From Tetrapyrgos nigripes (lineage: Eukaryota; Basidiomycota; Agaricomycetes; Agaricales; Campanellaceae), in contig JAACJM010000033.1 in the NCBI GenBank assembly GCA_013368315.1, positions 544,407 through 608,406 of the forward strand: a DNA stretch of 64,000 nucleotides, in the 5' to 3' direction. Positions 11,352 through 23,600 of this stretch are shown here, piece by piece; position 1 is the stretch's first letter; each line of letters opens with the position of its first letter. Both the position numbers and the translations under genes were made by a program. The notes under the pieces are model-generated. The model searched no databases. It saw only the letters and a program-made list of their open reading frames with translations, and was not told the DNA's origin.

Positions 11352-12119
11352 TTAAACAGATACTTCCGCAGGGAAGGTACGTCTGGTTCTGACTGGTGCC
11401 AACCGGACCATTAGCCTATCGCATGGCATCAATTTCCTTGATCATTTAAACTTGAAGACGACAGAGAGAGACGCACCTTTTTACAGCCTTTTCCATCGCC
11501 TTCCTCTCCAGCCTTCTGCGCATGTTTCGAACATCGACTTTTTTCCCGCATGCTACGACCAGCACGTCCCCTTCAATATCAACACCTGCAAGATGACGAA
11601 TGGCTTGGTTGATGTGCAATAGCTTGTGTCTCTTGAAGAAGACCCGGAATTTGTAGGTGGTCCTACGATGGGTAATGTTGACCACAGTATCATGGATGTA
11701 CGACTGAGTCTTGATACCGGAAAGCGCCTCACTGGCAAAAACGAAACGGCGACCTTCTGGAATATTCTCCTGGTAGCATACCGTCCTAGTTGTAGAGTTT
11801 GGGCTGTCAGCGGGAAAGAACCTAGCTCTGACAATCTTCGTGATTTTCTAAAAAGAAAGTGTTACTCGGTTGATTAGAATTGAAAATCATAGAGATTATC
11901 ACCTCATCGCTGTAGGTAGGTGGAAGTTGGTGCATTCCCATCTTGTTCACAAAGGATAAAAAGGTGAAGCAAAACTTGCAGAAAGTGTAGGGTGTGCTAG
12001 TAGCAGGAGGATTTTTTGACGGTGGCCAAGCACAGGAGGAGTAAAGTACTCTCACCAGTGGCCCAGTACCCGAGATATTTTCTGCAATTCCTTTCATGGG
12101 GCTTCTCAATGGCAAAGAC
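11352..12119 (-). CDS. Agaricomycete conserved hypothetical with CKFC motif
   Basis: The best exon is 11847-11477, joined to a last exon 11415-11352 (stop TAA). An upstream exon 11996-11903 encodes YTFCKFCFTFLSF and LPPTYSDE. Typical blocks are VRARFFPADSPN, TVCYQE, GRRFVFASEALSG, VVNITHRRTTYKFRVFFKRH and GDVLVVACGKKVDVRNMR. I recognise this arrangement as a widespread mushroom hypothetical family whose function is unknown to me. The paired cysteines in CKFC suggest a metal site, with other ligands not identified. The 5' end (about 12056-12290) does not splice cleanly into frame in my hands, so the start is uncertain or the gene is damaged there. It faces the RING gene convergently. Confidence 0.6.
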
Positions 12120-12469
12120 CTTTGTACGTTTGGATATACAGGCGTGATACTAACGCATCCCCTTCTGTCACCAATGCTGGCACATGCTGCTGAGTCGTTG
12201 GGCCTACAATGCTACATGCGAAAAGTGAGCAGGCTGACCTAGAGATGTTCTAATACATACTGTGATAGCTGTAGTCAGACATCGTTGTCGATCAAAGGTT
12301 GCGTTGGATTCATGACGTCATCAACGCTTCCTTTGTCTGTCCCAAAGAACGCACTCCCTGGACACTCGCATGATGGCATTCCTACTTCTCCATGTCCACC
12401 GTCTGCAAAGCCACTACGCAACCCGACAACGTTTGCTATGAAGTAATCTCTCCTCACCTTTTCCAGGGA

Positions 12470-13020
12470 ATCCTAGTGCTCATGGTGTCTCAACTTTTCA
12501 GAAGGTCAAGCTAGTGCCCATTGTGCCATGGCTCGCGAGGCAACACATCCATGATGATTTGGAAAGAAGTTTTTCCAACGCTCAAACGTCTTTGAAAATA
12601 GAGAAGGATCTTAACGCAGAACTTATGCAGAAGGTGGCGGTTTTGGAGAGAACGCTCCAAGAGAAGCAGTCTCAATTGGAGAAGCTGAAAGTGAGTGCCT
12701 AGATTCACTCTCGCTCAATTTTGTTAAGCCTGAAGAGCTGATGCCTTCTTATGCGCTAGATATTCGAAGACGCCTTTCTCCAGGAGCAACGCGAGCATCG
12801 TGAGACCTTGGTGAAGCTGGAGTCCAAATATGACTACATTGCCCAGTTAGGAACGAGATTTACAGAGTTGGAAGTCAACATACAGGTATACATCTTCCCC
12901 AATATTGGCTCTATAGCTCACAGACAAGGCCAGGTTGGAAATTTACGCAAGCAGCGAGTCCCCCAGACCTCTATTGTGATCTCAGCCAAGGACACTAGTG
13001 CGGACACTGAGGTTCGGTCT
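12470..13020 (+). CDS. Coiled-coil protein fragment, exons upstream of the 13-kb repeats
   Basis: Exons read through a strong coiled coil. The first (to about 12690) includes LERSFSNAQTSLKIEKDLN and LMQKVAVLERTLQEKQSQL. A 72-nt intron ending GCGCTAG follows. The next exon (about 12762-12887) has EQREHRETLVKLESKYDYI. A third short exon from about 12931 continues (ARLEIYASSESPRP). Leu/Ala heptads with Lys/Glu pairs dominate and no other domain is visible. The series probably continues into the repeated segment and the Trp-rich exon at 13.7-14.5 kb as one gene, but the linking exons are degraded. Confidence 0.45.
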
Positions 13021-13089
13021 TTTTATATGGCCTTCGTCCTAGCCCCTCCCTAATCCATCTTCCTTCATTCCGCAACAGAACAACACACC

Positions 13090-13835
13090 AATGTCCGGTA
13101 ATAGTTCCCCACTCACCGTATGTCCAATATCTACAGTGATGACACCTATACTGAGTATTTATTTTGGCGATGCTAGGTAATGTCGGGTTTTACCACCCTG
13201 TATTGTTCGCCCTCGGAAGATCCCACCGTTGATAGAACTCTTCTTGAAATTGATTCAGTTAGCGGTTTGGTGGGTCACTTTTTGGGGAATTTGAAGCGCT
13301 TTCATCTGAACTGTTCCAGCATGTTTCTGAATCTCCGAAACGGGGCGACTCTCCAAGGATCTGTGTTACTCCACCACCGATGGTATGTCGAATATCCACC
13401 ACGATTACGCCCATACTGATTCCTCGTTTGGCAACACTAGGAAATGTTGGATTCTACCTCTCATCCGCCTTCGGAAGATCCCTACATTGGTGGGGCTCTT
13501 AATGAATCTGTTTTGGATAGAGATTTGGTGAGCCAGTTTTTTGGGGAAATTCAAGGCACTTTCATCTGAACCATCCCAGCCTCTTTTCAGTTTATCAACT
13601 CAAGACAGTTGAGAGGTTTTTGACCGTTCAGAACGGAGCGGTTCCCCAATAATATGCGTTTCTCCACTGCTGACCGTATGTCGATCATCCACCACGATGA
13701 CGCCCATACTGATTGTAGACTAGGAAATGTCGGATTCTACCTCCCTCTCCCGTCTGCCCTCTGAGGATCCTTCGGTTGACGAGATTACTCATGACTCTGT
13801 TCTGGATAGGGTTCGTCAGCATGGTTCTTCGGTGA
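13090..13835 (+). repeat. Three tandem copies of a 275-290 bp gene segment
   Basis: Copies start near 13140, 13415 and 13700. Each has GACGCC(C)ATACTGA or a close variant, then (G)AAATGT(C/T)GGATTCTACC, a frame with PSEDP(T/Y/S)(V/I), and a TCTGTT(T/C)TGGATAG-like stretch. Only the third copy has an intact frame from its ATG at 13727 (MSDSTSLSRLPSEDPS); the other two are shifted. This is local segmental duplication followed by decay. Confidence 0.75.
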
Positions 13836-14525
13836 GTTTCTTTTCAACTGATTCTTCACGCATGCTTAAGATACTCGGATTTAGGCTTGGGAACGCGAAC
13901 TGTTTCTGTCTGAAGCCCAAAAGTTTCGGGAGATGTCTGCTGTGGCTGAATACGACATTCTTTCTTATCCGACCGATGCACCAAGATCTGACACGCACTG
14001 GTTCCGCCAAGCTTTCGATTTTCTCAACGTCGACCTGGGACTGCAATACAAAGCAGTCATTGACAAATGGGTTGCCTTGGAGAGGAGTCATGGGTGGGCG
14101 ACCTCGAAGACAAATACTGTTCCTTCCGATGAAAGACCCATGGAAGTATCAAAATGGATCAACACTGCCCGGTACAGAAAGTCTGCAAGGCGTATATGCA
14201 TCAAGGTAGAGTCTATCCCTGACTTCGCTGCCCAGTTCTGGTCTTGGTGGACAGCTCTCCAGCCAGCATGGAGGTTGCCTATTGGCAACGTTCACAAACT
14301 TCGACCGTTGGGACCGTAAGACCAGGACAAATCTTGGCAGACACTGGATTATTATGGCCAGAACGGGTTTCTTAGTTTGATGGTGTGTATCAAATGGTGG
14401 GGAATGGCTTTGGGTTCTGCACCTATCCATTTGAAGGAGGACTAGAGAGAAGCAATGGGCGATCTTGCCTTTGCTCTGGATGGTGTGTTGGCATTTCGAG
14501 AGAAGGAGAACGGAACCGGTAATTA
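13727..14525 (+). pseudogene. Conserved mushroom hypothetical with W-rich C-terminal half, two stops
   Basis: The exon from ATG 13727 ends at a donor near 13830. After an intron ending GGATTTAG the frame continues with AWERELFLSEAQKFREM. Typical family blocks follow: W(F)RQAFDFLN, LERSHGW, ERPMEVSKWINTAR, FAAQFWSWWTALQPAWR, then TLDYYGQNGFLSLMVCIKWW and EAMGDLAFALDGVLAF. In-frame TAA at 14317 and TAG at 14426 interrupt conserved sequence, and the TAG stands where relatives have Trp (ED[W]REAM). The coding exons are otherwise open to TAA at 14523. The family is common in mushrooms as a transposon-neighbourhood hypothetical; its function is unknown. The preceding coiled-coil exons may be its N-terminal part. 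Confidence 0.55.
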
Positions 14526-14728
14526 AAGAACGGAGTCCTTCGACTCGACGTAGAATAGGATAGTATGATAAAGAAGTATTACCTCCCCGACTCAGAAATT
14601 GACGTTCTTTCTTCATATGCTTGCGCCATGAATATTGGTTGATTTACCTGTACATGTACACTCAAAGTTTGCACTGAGGGAACAGCCGGGATTTTACATA
14701 AGTCAAGGTTTTCCTTTGTCCTTTCATC

Positions 14729-14735
14729 TATAAAA
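14729..14735 (+). promoter_or_regulatory. TATA box for the two-helix membrane protein gene
   Basis: TATAAAA is followed about 60 nt later by a donor (AAG/GTAAGC at 14794). A 5'-UTR intron probably runs to an acceptor at 14865 or 14876, immediately before the ATG at 14879. Confidence 0.6.
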
Positions 14736-14878
14736 CCTCGACATGAGGATGATTCCCTCCACCAAACTAATTCCAACTCCCATCTTCGTCAAGGTAAGCA
14801 CACTTTTCTTAAACCTCTTCTCTCTTATTGAAGCTGTGTAATGTTGATTTTCCTTCATCTTGAAGCACTTCTCCAGTC

Positions 14879-15245
14879 ATGTTCAACAAAGGATTCATCT
14901 CCTTCTTGCGACTCATCACTATCATACCCATGGCTGTCATTGGAGCTATGACACTCACTAAAGGAATGATTACTTTGGAAGACCTAAAGGAGACGGGGCG
15001 AGACGTTGTTGACATTGGCTTGTGCATTCTCCCTTTTTTTTTCTTTTCATTCGCTGAGTGCTTACCTTGTCTTCTCCATCAGCACGATAACCAAGGTTCT
15101 CATAATGTCCCTTCTGACCTTTTTCAGTCTGGTTGCTGGAATAGCAGCTGCGGCCTTCGTTTTAGGCACTAGCATCCAAGGCCCTTCGAGTTCACTCACA
15201 GGCGTACTGCTGCCCAGGAAGAGGTCGGCACAGATAACTGAGTAG
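14879..15245 (+). CDS. Small two-helix membrane protein, copy 1
   Basis: Exons 14879-15021 and 15083-15245 join in phase across a 61-nt GT-AG intron to give 101 residues ending TAG. Hydrophobic segment 1 is near residues 7-26 (FISFLRLITIIPMAVIGAM). A polar loop with TLEDLKETGRDV follows, then hydrophobic segment 2 near residues 52-74 (VLIMSLLTFFSLVAGIAAAA), then a Ser/Pro/basic tail (LLPRKRSAQ). The ATG at 14879 is preceded by a TATA box and a probable 5'-UTR intron. A similar gene lies at 37603-37975: about 105 residues, the same one-intron layout and a (T)L(E/Q)(D/E)LK block between the two hydrophobic segments. The family is not recognised, and the cellular membrane cannot be told from the sequence. 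Confidence 0.6.
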
Positions 15246-15632
15246 ATAATGTGTGATAGCAGGCTGTATATCTGTACTTGAAAATATTTCTTTGTTCCGA
15301 CTGCCCGTGACTGCTACCGTGACTAGGAGATGCCATATAATTAAGACGCGTAGGGTCACGTATATGTCACACAGATCAACAAGACGCGCCCACTCTAGGT
15401 TGCTCTGTTACTTCACCTTTCACCTGATGAAGTTGACAGTTAAACCCCTCAAGATTGCTCAACCTTCTGGTATGTGACCTTCAAGTTTGCTGCACCCTGA
15501 GCTTTCTTTGGGTCCTGATCATTTTTGAGCTTGAGACCTCTGCACTGGCATACCCGCGCAACGGGAATACACCGCATGTCTCTAAGTTTGAAATTTGAAA
15601 GTGGACCCTCCATGGTCAATAAAGTCAGCTGA
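15246..15632. other. Intergenic stretch before the TET/JBP-like gene
   Basis: I see no gene here. In the frame that enters the next gene, an ATG at 15612 is followed by TGA at 15630, so a start there would need an intact codon at 15630. Confidence 0.4.
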
Positions 15633-17334
15633 CACCGATCTCTAGGGCTCACAATCAACGGCGTCGAGTACAGTATCATCACCAATGATGATTACTGTCT
15701 CCACCGATCCATTTTGGATTGTGTTCTGAAGGAAGGTCAGAACGATCACCTCAATCCTCCACCCAACCCTGCCTCTCCCATATGCTTGTCACCCTTAACC
15801 TCTCTCCCACCTACGCCTTCATTGACGCCCCCTCTTACACCGAAAACCTCGCCAACATTTTCACTCGACGGTTCGTCCACTTATTCACAAGAAGACCCCA
15901 TCACTCCCTCACGCAGCACTGTCGTTAGCTCCTCTACTACAACCTTGGCTGGGTCTACTACTTCAACTTCGATTACTGGCTCTACGGGGGGGAAAAAAAA
16001 TCTCCATCTCAAAAGGCTCACGACAAAGCCCAGTCTAAGGCCAACAAGAAACGGAAACTTGAAGGAAACAAGGATAACACAGAGAAACCGCGGAAAAGGA
16101 AACCTCCTCCTCTGAACCGTTATCCTGTGGAGACCGAGTCTTGCAAGTCGTTTTCTCTGATGGAGGACCCGTCTGTCTGTACTACAGCATACTGCGGAAA
16201 GAGAGCTCATGGGGAGAAGAGAGAGGAAAAGGTTTACTGGAAGAATGACTTGGTAGGCCCAGGGTCAAAATATGATTTTGAAGAAGTCGAATGGGATGGA
16301 ATGTCAGCGTTTTTATCCCTTCTCCTTTCCATCACCACTCACAATTTTCTGTCCAGAACTCCAACCCTATTGTTTGATCCCAACGGTACCCTCTGCTGTT
16401 TCTTGGGAGGGCGACCTCGTGGGGATCCGGGCTGGATGTCCTCTGTCATTCCTGCTGCAACTAAAGCCATCATCGAAGGAAGAGCTCAGGCGTCTTTTAC
16501 GGTTAAGCAACGGAAAGGTCGTCGAGGAGCATTCCCTGCTCTGACTGATGGTGGATCACATGGGGGTGGGCAGAAGGTAAGTTACATGGCCCCTCTCTTC
16601 ATTCAGAGACTTAAGGTCTATCCCAGTATCCAATGGCATTTAAGCACAATCTGAAGAACCGCAAGGTGCTGGACCGTCTGGTCAATCATTGGGCATTTGT
16701 GCGTCTTGTCGGATTCACGAACGGCGAGTACTCTTCTGTTCCTACCGTGATCAGGTTCCAACAACTCTTTGCAGGGCTCTTTATGGATTGGGCACCGAGG
16801 TTGTATCACTATTATGAATCTCATTTTGACAGTCTTCGAGAGCATGACCCGACCTTCCCCAAAATCTTCAAGGACACTGTTTTTGCAGCATCGACATGGA
16901 ACTTTGGCCATCAAACTTGTTGTGTTGAGCACATCGACTACATGAATCTACCGTTTGGGTGGTGCGTGATATGGGCTCTTGGGTCATACAATCCGGCCAA
17001 GGGTGGGCACCTAGTATTACCAGACCTTAAGAAAGTCATCCGTTTTCCTCCTGGTTCGGTCATTTTCATTCCATCAGGTGCACTCCGACATTCCAATACC
17101 ATGGTTCGAAAGCATGAACGACGTTATTCATTTACACAGTTCTCAGCAGGTGGTCTCTTCAGATGGGTAGACCACAGATTCCAATCAGAGGGAGACTATT
17201 GGGCTTCTCTGACAGATGAGGCTACTTTAAAAGCTCGCCAGGAGTGGCTAAGGCGGTGGAAGGAAGGAATCACCCTCTTGCCTACTGAGACAGAACTTGC
17301 TGGGGTCGCAATGAAAGCTCGAGAATCCAAGTAG
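15633..17334 (+). CDS. TET/JBP-like 2-oxoglutarate/Fe(II) dioxygenase
   Basis: A Pro/Ser/Thr-rich N-terminal region is followed by a basic tract with nuclear-localisation-like runs (KANKKRKLEG, KPRKRKPPP). Conserved blocks follow: LGGRPRGDPGW, RRGAFPAL and SHGGGQ. The catalytic double-stranded beta-helix has an HxD iron motif (VEHIDYMNLPFGW), GGHLVLPDLKKVIRFPPGS, a distal iron His (GALRHSNT) and a 2-oxoglutarate-binding Arg context (ERRYSFTQFSAGGLFRW). All expected ligands are present. Family members oxidise 5-methylpyrimidines in DNA or are diverged relatives; activity here is inferred. Introns are 16577-16626 (GT-AG) and 16724-16774, the latter best read as GC-AG by comparison with the family block GFTN/LF..WAP. 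The 5' half needs a one-base frame change at the G7A8 run (15986-16000). No in-frame ATG was found upstream, so the N-terminus is unresolved and the gene may be damaged there. Confidence 0.75.
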
Positions 17335-17720
17335 ACTATATTCATGGTTGTTTGATAGCTGCTCGTAACTAGTAAAGGGCTTTATCCTCGAGTCCGAGTT
17401 GTAAGAAAAAGAGAAGCACAGGGCCTCTGTAGATTCCCTTGCTTGAAGGGCCTTGCAGCCCCCGGTAATTACAGCATACGTCACATTTCTAGCGAACCTT
17501 TGTTCAGTCCCAGTAAAAGCAAGCAATTGCACGCGTCCTACTGACGCAGTCTATGCCTTTCGACTTCAAGCTTCAAGTTTCGTTCCGATTTCCAGTCACA
17601 GGCAGATTTCTTCCTTTATTCCCTAGGGCCTTTGTCAGAGTCTCATTTCCAGTATTTAAACTCCAAGATGTTGCCTATGCTCAGCATACAACCGTCTCCC
17701 CATCTACCTCTGCATTCGAT

Positions 17721-18739
17721 ATGTCAAAAATTCCTACCTCTACTCATCGAGTACGCTCCAAGGCACCATATTGGCGGGTTATTAGCCCTAAGACGTGTAA
17801 GTTCCATAACTGCTTTGTTTCTTCATTCTTAATATCTTTTCCGACAGTTGCCCTTGTTGCTCTTGCAAAACACCTTGATACGCCGACTGTTACGGTAGCC
17901 GATATCAAAGGCACTGTCATGTCTCTCGCTGATTTGCTTTCTGTGAAGCTCCTTCATACATACCCGATCAAGGTCCAGGCTGCTATTGTTGACGCCATAG
18001 GACAAGGTTTCGTCAAGACCGACTATCAGGACCCGTCTGGTTTGACTGACGAGGACGAGTTGTATATTTGTGGAAAATTCAGGTCCCTGTGAGTTCTGAG
18101 CCCTGGCTTTCAATGTGTTCCTTTTTAATTCTCTGTCTACCGACCTCAAAACCTAGTATCTTTGAATCATGCCCCTCCTTAGAACCTGAATCCTTCAGCA
18201 ACCGTTCCAGAGTCCTCGATCTTGTCCAGTCTCTTAACTTCTCCTCCAAAGATGCCAAATGTCTTTCAGAAGTAGAAAATGTGATTGGTCTATTTCCTTC
18301 AGATGTGCAGTTGGAGATCTGACCCCTCGTTCTGTTTCAGATTCTTCTCAATGCGTGTGCGTCAGTCAGTCAAATGCAATCGAAAATGGCACTCGCACTA
18401 GAGGCTGTGAGTTGTCGCTTCATTGACCCATTCTGCCACCTACTCATCTCTATCACACGTTTGCAGGCCAAGTACCACATCGAGGCTGTTGAGGATAAGG
18501 CCCAAGCTCATGAAGCTGCTATCAAACAGCAGCGAGTCACCATTCAGACGCTTCAAGACGACCTCGATAAGAGTTACCATTCCAGACTTTCTCTTATCGA
18601 ACAACTCAAAGAGATCCTCAATTCCAAAGGCTCCAAGGCTCTTGCGGAACAACTGGCCAAGCTCGGACTTGCAACAGCTCCGCAACCTGACGGATCCATG
18701 CAAGCTCCGAAAGCTGAAGACTCTACAAACAACCTCTGA
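17721..18739 (+). CDS. Coiled-coil hypothetical protein
   Basis: Five exons join in consistent phase: 17721-17796, 17848-18088, 18157-18280, 18341-18406 and 18467-18739, giving 259 residues ending TGA. The N-terminus has a basic Ser/Thr stretch (STHRVRSKAPYWR). A predicted helical domain (VALAKHLDTPTV, LADLLSVKLLHTYPIKVQAA, GLTDEDELY) follows. The last 90 residues are a strong coiled coil (AAIKQQRVTIQTLQDDLDK, LIEQLKEILNSK) with a short Pro/Asn tail. The ATG is preceded by GTATTTAAAC about 70 nt upstream. No known domain is recognised. It follows the TET/JBP-like gene on the same strand with a 386-nt gap. Confidence 0.65.
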
Positions 18740-19325
18740 ATGAAATCAAGGAGTTCCACACGGATAACCTGAGAGTTGTAGGGATGGATAACGGGCTTTC
18801 AGTCGAGAAGGAAAGATGTTCAAGGGTTGAAGGACAATTTGCTTGACGGTGGGGTTTTGCTAGAACGATGACGGCAATCTGGGCTCAGATAGTTTGGAGA
18901 ATGATCAATAGCTGAAGTAGAGTTATTACTTGTGCAATGAAATCTACCAATGTACTATTTTATTGTAAGATTGAAGGATATGTGAAATTTGTTAGTTCTT
19001 AGATAGATCTGTCCTCAATTCAGCTTTTCGCAGCTCTGATAGGACTTGAGGGTCTCTCGGACTCAATCTGTGGGTATCGACCTTCACCGCAACGATGTCA
19101 CTCCTGCCAGTGTCGCGTTCTCCGCCTCTTTGTTACCATCAACACATCTGGTACATCTAGGTCTTCACCTCCAGCGCCCAGTATAAAATCCAAGCTGCCT
19201 GCTGTTGCTCAAAGGTAGCTGGACACTTTGGATTGAAAGGTGTCTACATTGAAGGGAAATACTCGAAGAAAAACAAGATCACAGCTACCACACTTCCAGC
19301 AAAGAGAAGCGAATTGAATACCATC
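18740..19325. other. Intergenic, no gene seen
   Basis: Lies between converging genes. AT-rich around 18920-19000, with no open frame worth calling. Confidence 0.5.
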
Positions 19326-20258
19326 CTAATCCCATAAATTAGCCCAGTACCGGTGGAGGGTCAACGGGAATACATACGTGGATCTCCCAGTCCATTTCTC
19401 TGCACCTACAGACTTCGTACGTTTGCCTGTCTCCGTTCGTCCCAGATTTTGTAAATGAGCAGCTGGAACAAGCTCTGACAAGGGAGGCCAATCTGTTACT
19501 CCATGGATACGCTGCAGCTTTTTACGACCTGACTGATGGAATACATGAGGTTGTATGTCTCGAAGGCTGTCGACATATTGTAGCAGAACCCGGTATTCGC
19601 GAGGGCGAGATTCTTCATCGTACACAACTTTCACTGGCTCATCTCCTTCAGTGACGGCTTCTTCGTTGGACATACCATCCACAGTCATGAAATTGATACA
19701 GCGCAAGATCTCATCCCAAAACGCCAGACTATCTTCATCTCTGAGCTCATTAGCAAGCTGCAGCATGCGTAAACATAAGCTCCGCCTTCTCTGAAATTTC
19801 TTCAGACAAAATGAGGACATGACTGGTCATTAAGGAAGGGCCTTACCTCGCAAAGAGTTGTCCTCTTGGTATTCCTGGCCTTCTTTATAGCCTCCGCTTC
19901 CCGCTTTGCGACCGTTGTGAACATCAAGCAGTATCCTATAGATACGCTCTTTGAATAGTTTCTTCCAGTCCGCGTGAGTATAGTTCAATAGTCCAACCAC
20001 CAATGGATCAGTCGAGCGCCTACTAGTCTCGTTAAGAGCCTTTCGAGCAAGTTCACTGACTAATGCTTTGTTCCATGACAGGTCTCTCATTGCTACAGCG
20101 GTGTCCTCGGAGGTATCCAGGCAAATTGCCTGAAGAGATGGTCCAAATTGTTGAGGATTGTGTTGGAAGAGCGCGAGCCTTTCCTCAGAAATGGGTTCCA
20201 GCTCGCATATCTGCTTGATTTCGATGACACCAAATGCATCTACCAGGATGTTTCGCAT
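19326..20258 (-). CDS. Agaricomycete conserved protein, GMSNEE family, copy B
   Basis: The 5' exon starts at ATG 20258 and runs to a donor at 19846. It encodes a helical region (FGVIEIKQICELEPISEER, LSWNKALVSELARKAL, DWKKLFKERIYRILLDVHNG). The 3' exon (from about 19820 to TAG at 19326) encodes an Arg-rich start, WDEILRCINFMTVDGMSNEE, PREYRVLLQYVDSL, FHQSGRKKLQR and a basic tail. The phases at the junction fit only if the intron were 24 nt, which is too short, so the junction is either mis-modelled or carries a one-base change. The GMSNEE, REYRVL and SGRK blocks match copy A at the left edge. The gene is divergent from the Plavaka-type transposase, about 400 nt away. Function unknown. Confidence 0.55.
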
Positions 20259-20666
20259 GATTCTCTTTGGCAGAAGCAGTGAGCAGGCATCCTTTACCAG
20301 AAAAATGGACGTACTATACTTACATTACGAACTTCCTTCAACTTGTTGTCCATTATCTGCTCAGTAACCAAACCTTCAAGGTGGATTTCAAGGTGGACTC
20401 ACTAGCTATCAAAGAAAATATCCTTAGAAGGAATATATATGAGTCCAGTAAATGATAAGTATTTTGTATCTTGTCCTAACCTCGGCAATATTCGACTCCA
20501 GGAAGATATATTTGTTGTAGAGGCCAGCGGGTGCATTGGGAGCGTGTGGGTAGCATGTGGGTAGCATCAGGGTAGCGTTGATGAGATAACGCGACCCGGT
20601 CTGGTCAACATCGAACCTGGGTCTGGCCTGGCTATTATCCATCCTGTTCTATCCCATCTGAATGTC

Positions 20667-23600
20667 ATGTTTTCAGATTTTGGGGAGCTCCTGCATCAAA
20701 ATCTGACAGATATAGACGCTACTGGCCCATCTCGTCCTAGTAAACGTCGTGCCGGCTTGACTTCAATTTTCGGGAAAGGGCAACAGGACGATGATCTTGA
20801 TTTAGATGTCATGGCCACCACTACTCTCAATCCACCTGGAGATGTAGTGGGCGTACTGCGGCCACCGACTGAGCTTCAGGATGTTTCCAGGCATTTGTTA
20901 CTCAAAGCTGTAAGCCCTACCTTCTCCTGCAGGCATCAAATTGTCATTAGGCATCTAGATTCGCGGAGTCATGATTGAAGGCCCATCTGTCCCAACTAGT
21001 GACGATGGAACGCTGGGAGAAGAGCTTATAGACTCCATGCACATTCACAACGAACAAGGCTTCCTTCATCCTTTCGGTGATCCGAAAATCCTGAATATGA
21101 CCACGACAAGAGCTTCTGGAAAAGTGTCTTCCTTAAAGCAGCTCGTTAGCGAAGCCCAAGAAAAACTAGTCACTCTGTCCCAGCTTGATGGTTCGGAAGT
21201 CGCGACCGTGGTGTTAGACGCCGAGGAGGTCATACATCATGTCAAAGGCTCTCTTGTTGACGTCAAGCGAGCGAGGGAAGTGGAAGCCATTGCTGAGGTG
21301 TTAGATGAGTGCAGAATGCGTTTGGCAATTCTGCGGAAAGGAGTGGACACTTGGCAAGAGAAGTATCCGGATAGGTCTCCTGTTAGACTCAGCAATAATG
21401 GTGGGTTGTGCATCTTTTAGTGACAGCTAAGATACCAACGATCTTCTTCATCCAGAGCACTGGTTCATTAATCCCAGAAGTCGTTATCAAACGCCGACCC
21501 TCATTGCTTATACTATCGCACTAGCAGGTCGTGTATTCTCAAGTGCTTCTATGGCAGCAACGAGCTTCCTACTTAAAAGCTTGAAAGTCTTTGGATATGC
21601 CATTGCGTTGATGTCAGGTGGACTGAACATTCAGCAAAAAAGAGCGCTGGAGGACATCCCGGATACTGCTACCACTTTGGAGGCCAGGCTTAATTTGGGA
21701 GTGGAGTCCATCCCTTATGCTGTTTGTCCTGACTGCAGCTGTACATACGCACCCGACTACTCATTAGGTTCATCTGAACCGTCCTACACATCGTCCTGCT
21801 CCTACCTCTGTACACCAGACTGCGAACCATGCGGTGCAGATATCGTTGGGTCAGATGGCAAGCCCTTGAAGACTTATCATTACTATCCCTTCTCTCAATG
21901 GTTTTCTCGCCTCCTCACTCTTCCAGAGATTGAAAAAGAAGCCGACAAGTTTTGCGAATCAGTTAGCGATTCGTTGGAGCTTCCAGGACCAAAGTCCAAG
22001 GTACAAACAGCAGTTTTGTTCGACAGCTCCAATCCCATGACGGAGGACTGTTCGTTTCAGGAGGAAGGGAAGGGCGATTTCTTTTCAAGCTTCACGCAGA
22101 CTTTTTCAATCTGCAGGGCCTTCGCCAAGGGAAACGGACGAGTTCCAGTGGTATGATGGCGATGACCTGTCTTAATCTTCCTCTTCATATGGCCAACGAT
22201 CCAGCGTACATCTATATTCCAGGTATCATACAGGGACCCATAGCTGCTCATAATCACTTCCTGAGGCCTCTCATCAACGAGTTGGAACCAGCGTACTCTT
22301 GTGGAATCCAGCTGTATGCTACATATACAACATACTCCCTAGGGGATACCTTCACGCCTTATCAGCGTACCTTTTGAATTGCCGTTGCGTCTGCGGTCAT
22401 GGATTTCAAAGCAGCTCATCCTTTCACTGGATTACTCGACGTTTCATCCCATCTTTTCTGTTTGTATTGCCTTTGTTGGCATAAAACACAGATAGGTAGA
22501 ACAGACTTCGAGAATTGGAAATCACTTGACAACAACTACCTGAAGGCAGGAGCAGCTGTGTGGTGCGACGCTGCTGACAAAGATGAGCAGGATTCTGTGA
22601 AAAGCCATTACGGTACTCGCTATTCTGAGCTGTGGAGACTACCTTACTGGAAGCCGACAATTCAGCTTGCAGTTGACATGATGCACACAGTCTACCTTCT
22701 TCTTCAACAAAACTTCTTCCGAGATGCTCTCCGCCTTGATAATCCTGAAAGGAAACCGAGCTCCAAAAAGAAGGCGAAGGTGAAAACAAAGGAGTGTAAT
22801 ATTGCCTACTTCTATGATTTCATTCCCCCTCCGCATCCTTCGACACTATCTCTGCCCCACGTAGAAGTCAGTAGAGATATCCCAGGGCGCTTGGGCGAGC
22901 TGTTGTCGGTTCCAGAAACTGATGACGAAAGCCTTTTCATTGTTGAGTGGCCCCGTCTTGAGAAAAAGAAAGATGAATGTCGTCAAGAAAGGCTGGAGGT
23001 TTTATGGGAAGAAATCGCAAATGACTCAAAAGCGCTCGAGCAGCTCAAAGGGTTGCATGTCACACTATCTTCAGAAAGGCCGGCCATGAAGTCTGACGTG
23101 GATGCCTTCGTGAAGAAGCTGGCTAGAGCAAAATGGACAGTTCTCGCATATGTCTGCAACGATCTCATGGTCCTGCCTAGACCAGACCTTTCGCTGCAGT
23201 CTGTATGGTCAAACAAATGGCGGTATGCTTGAAGGATTGGGTAAGTGCACTTATACCTTACAATGTCAGAAAGTTTCTGATGAGGCATCCAGCACATTGA
23301 ACAGGTCCAGCAGGATGGGGATTTCACTTGGCCATTTTTTGAGCTTCAAGAAACAGCCTCTTCATCGCAACCCCACTGCTCCTGGGCTAAGAAACCAGCC
23401 TCGAGGATAGTTACCTCTCATGATGACCTTCAATGCCATGTATTCGATGATTCCGAAAAGCAACAATTACTTGGTGAGTTGACGAAGATAATTCGCTTCC
23501 AATCTGCTGTTTCTATTGGCACCATTCACCGGCATCTGACTGAAGCTATCCAGGGCGAAAATACTTTGGAAAATTTACAGAAGCATCTATGCCAGGAATC

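Noticed and set aside
15986..16000. Programmed frameshifting at the G7A8 run of the dioxygenase gene
   Set aside because: Possible in principle, but a sequencing error or simple indel in a homopolymer is far more likely.
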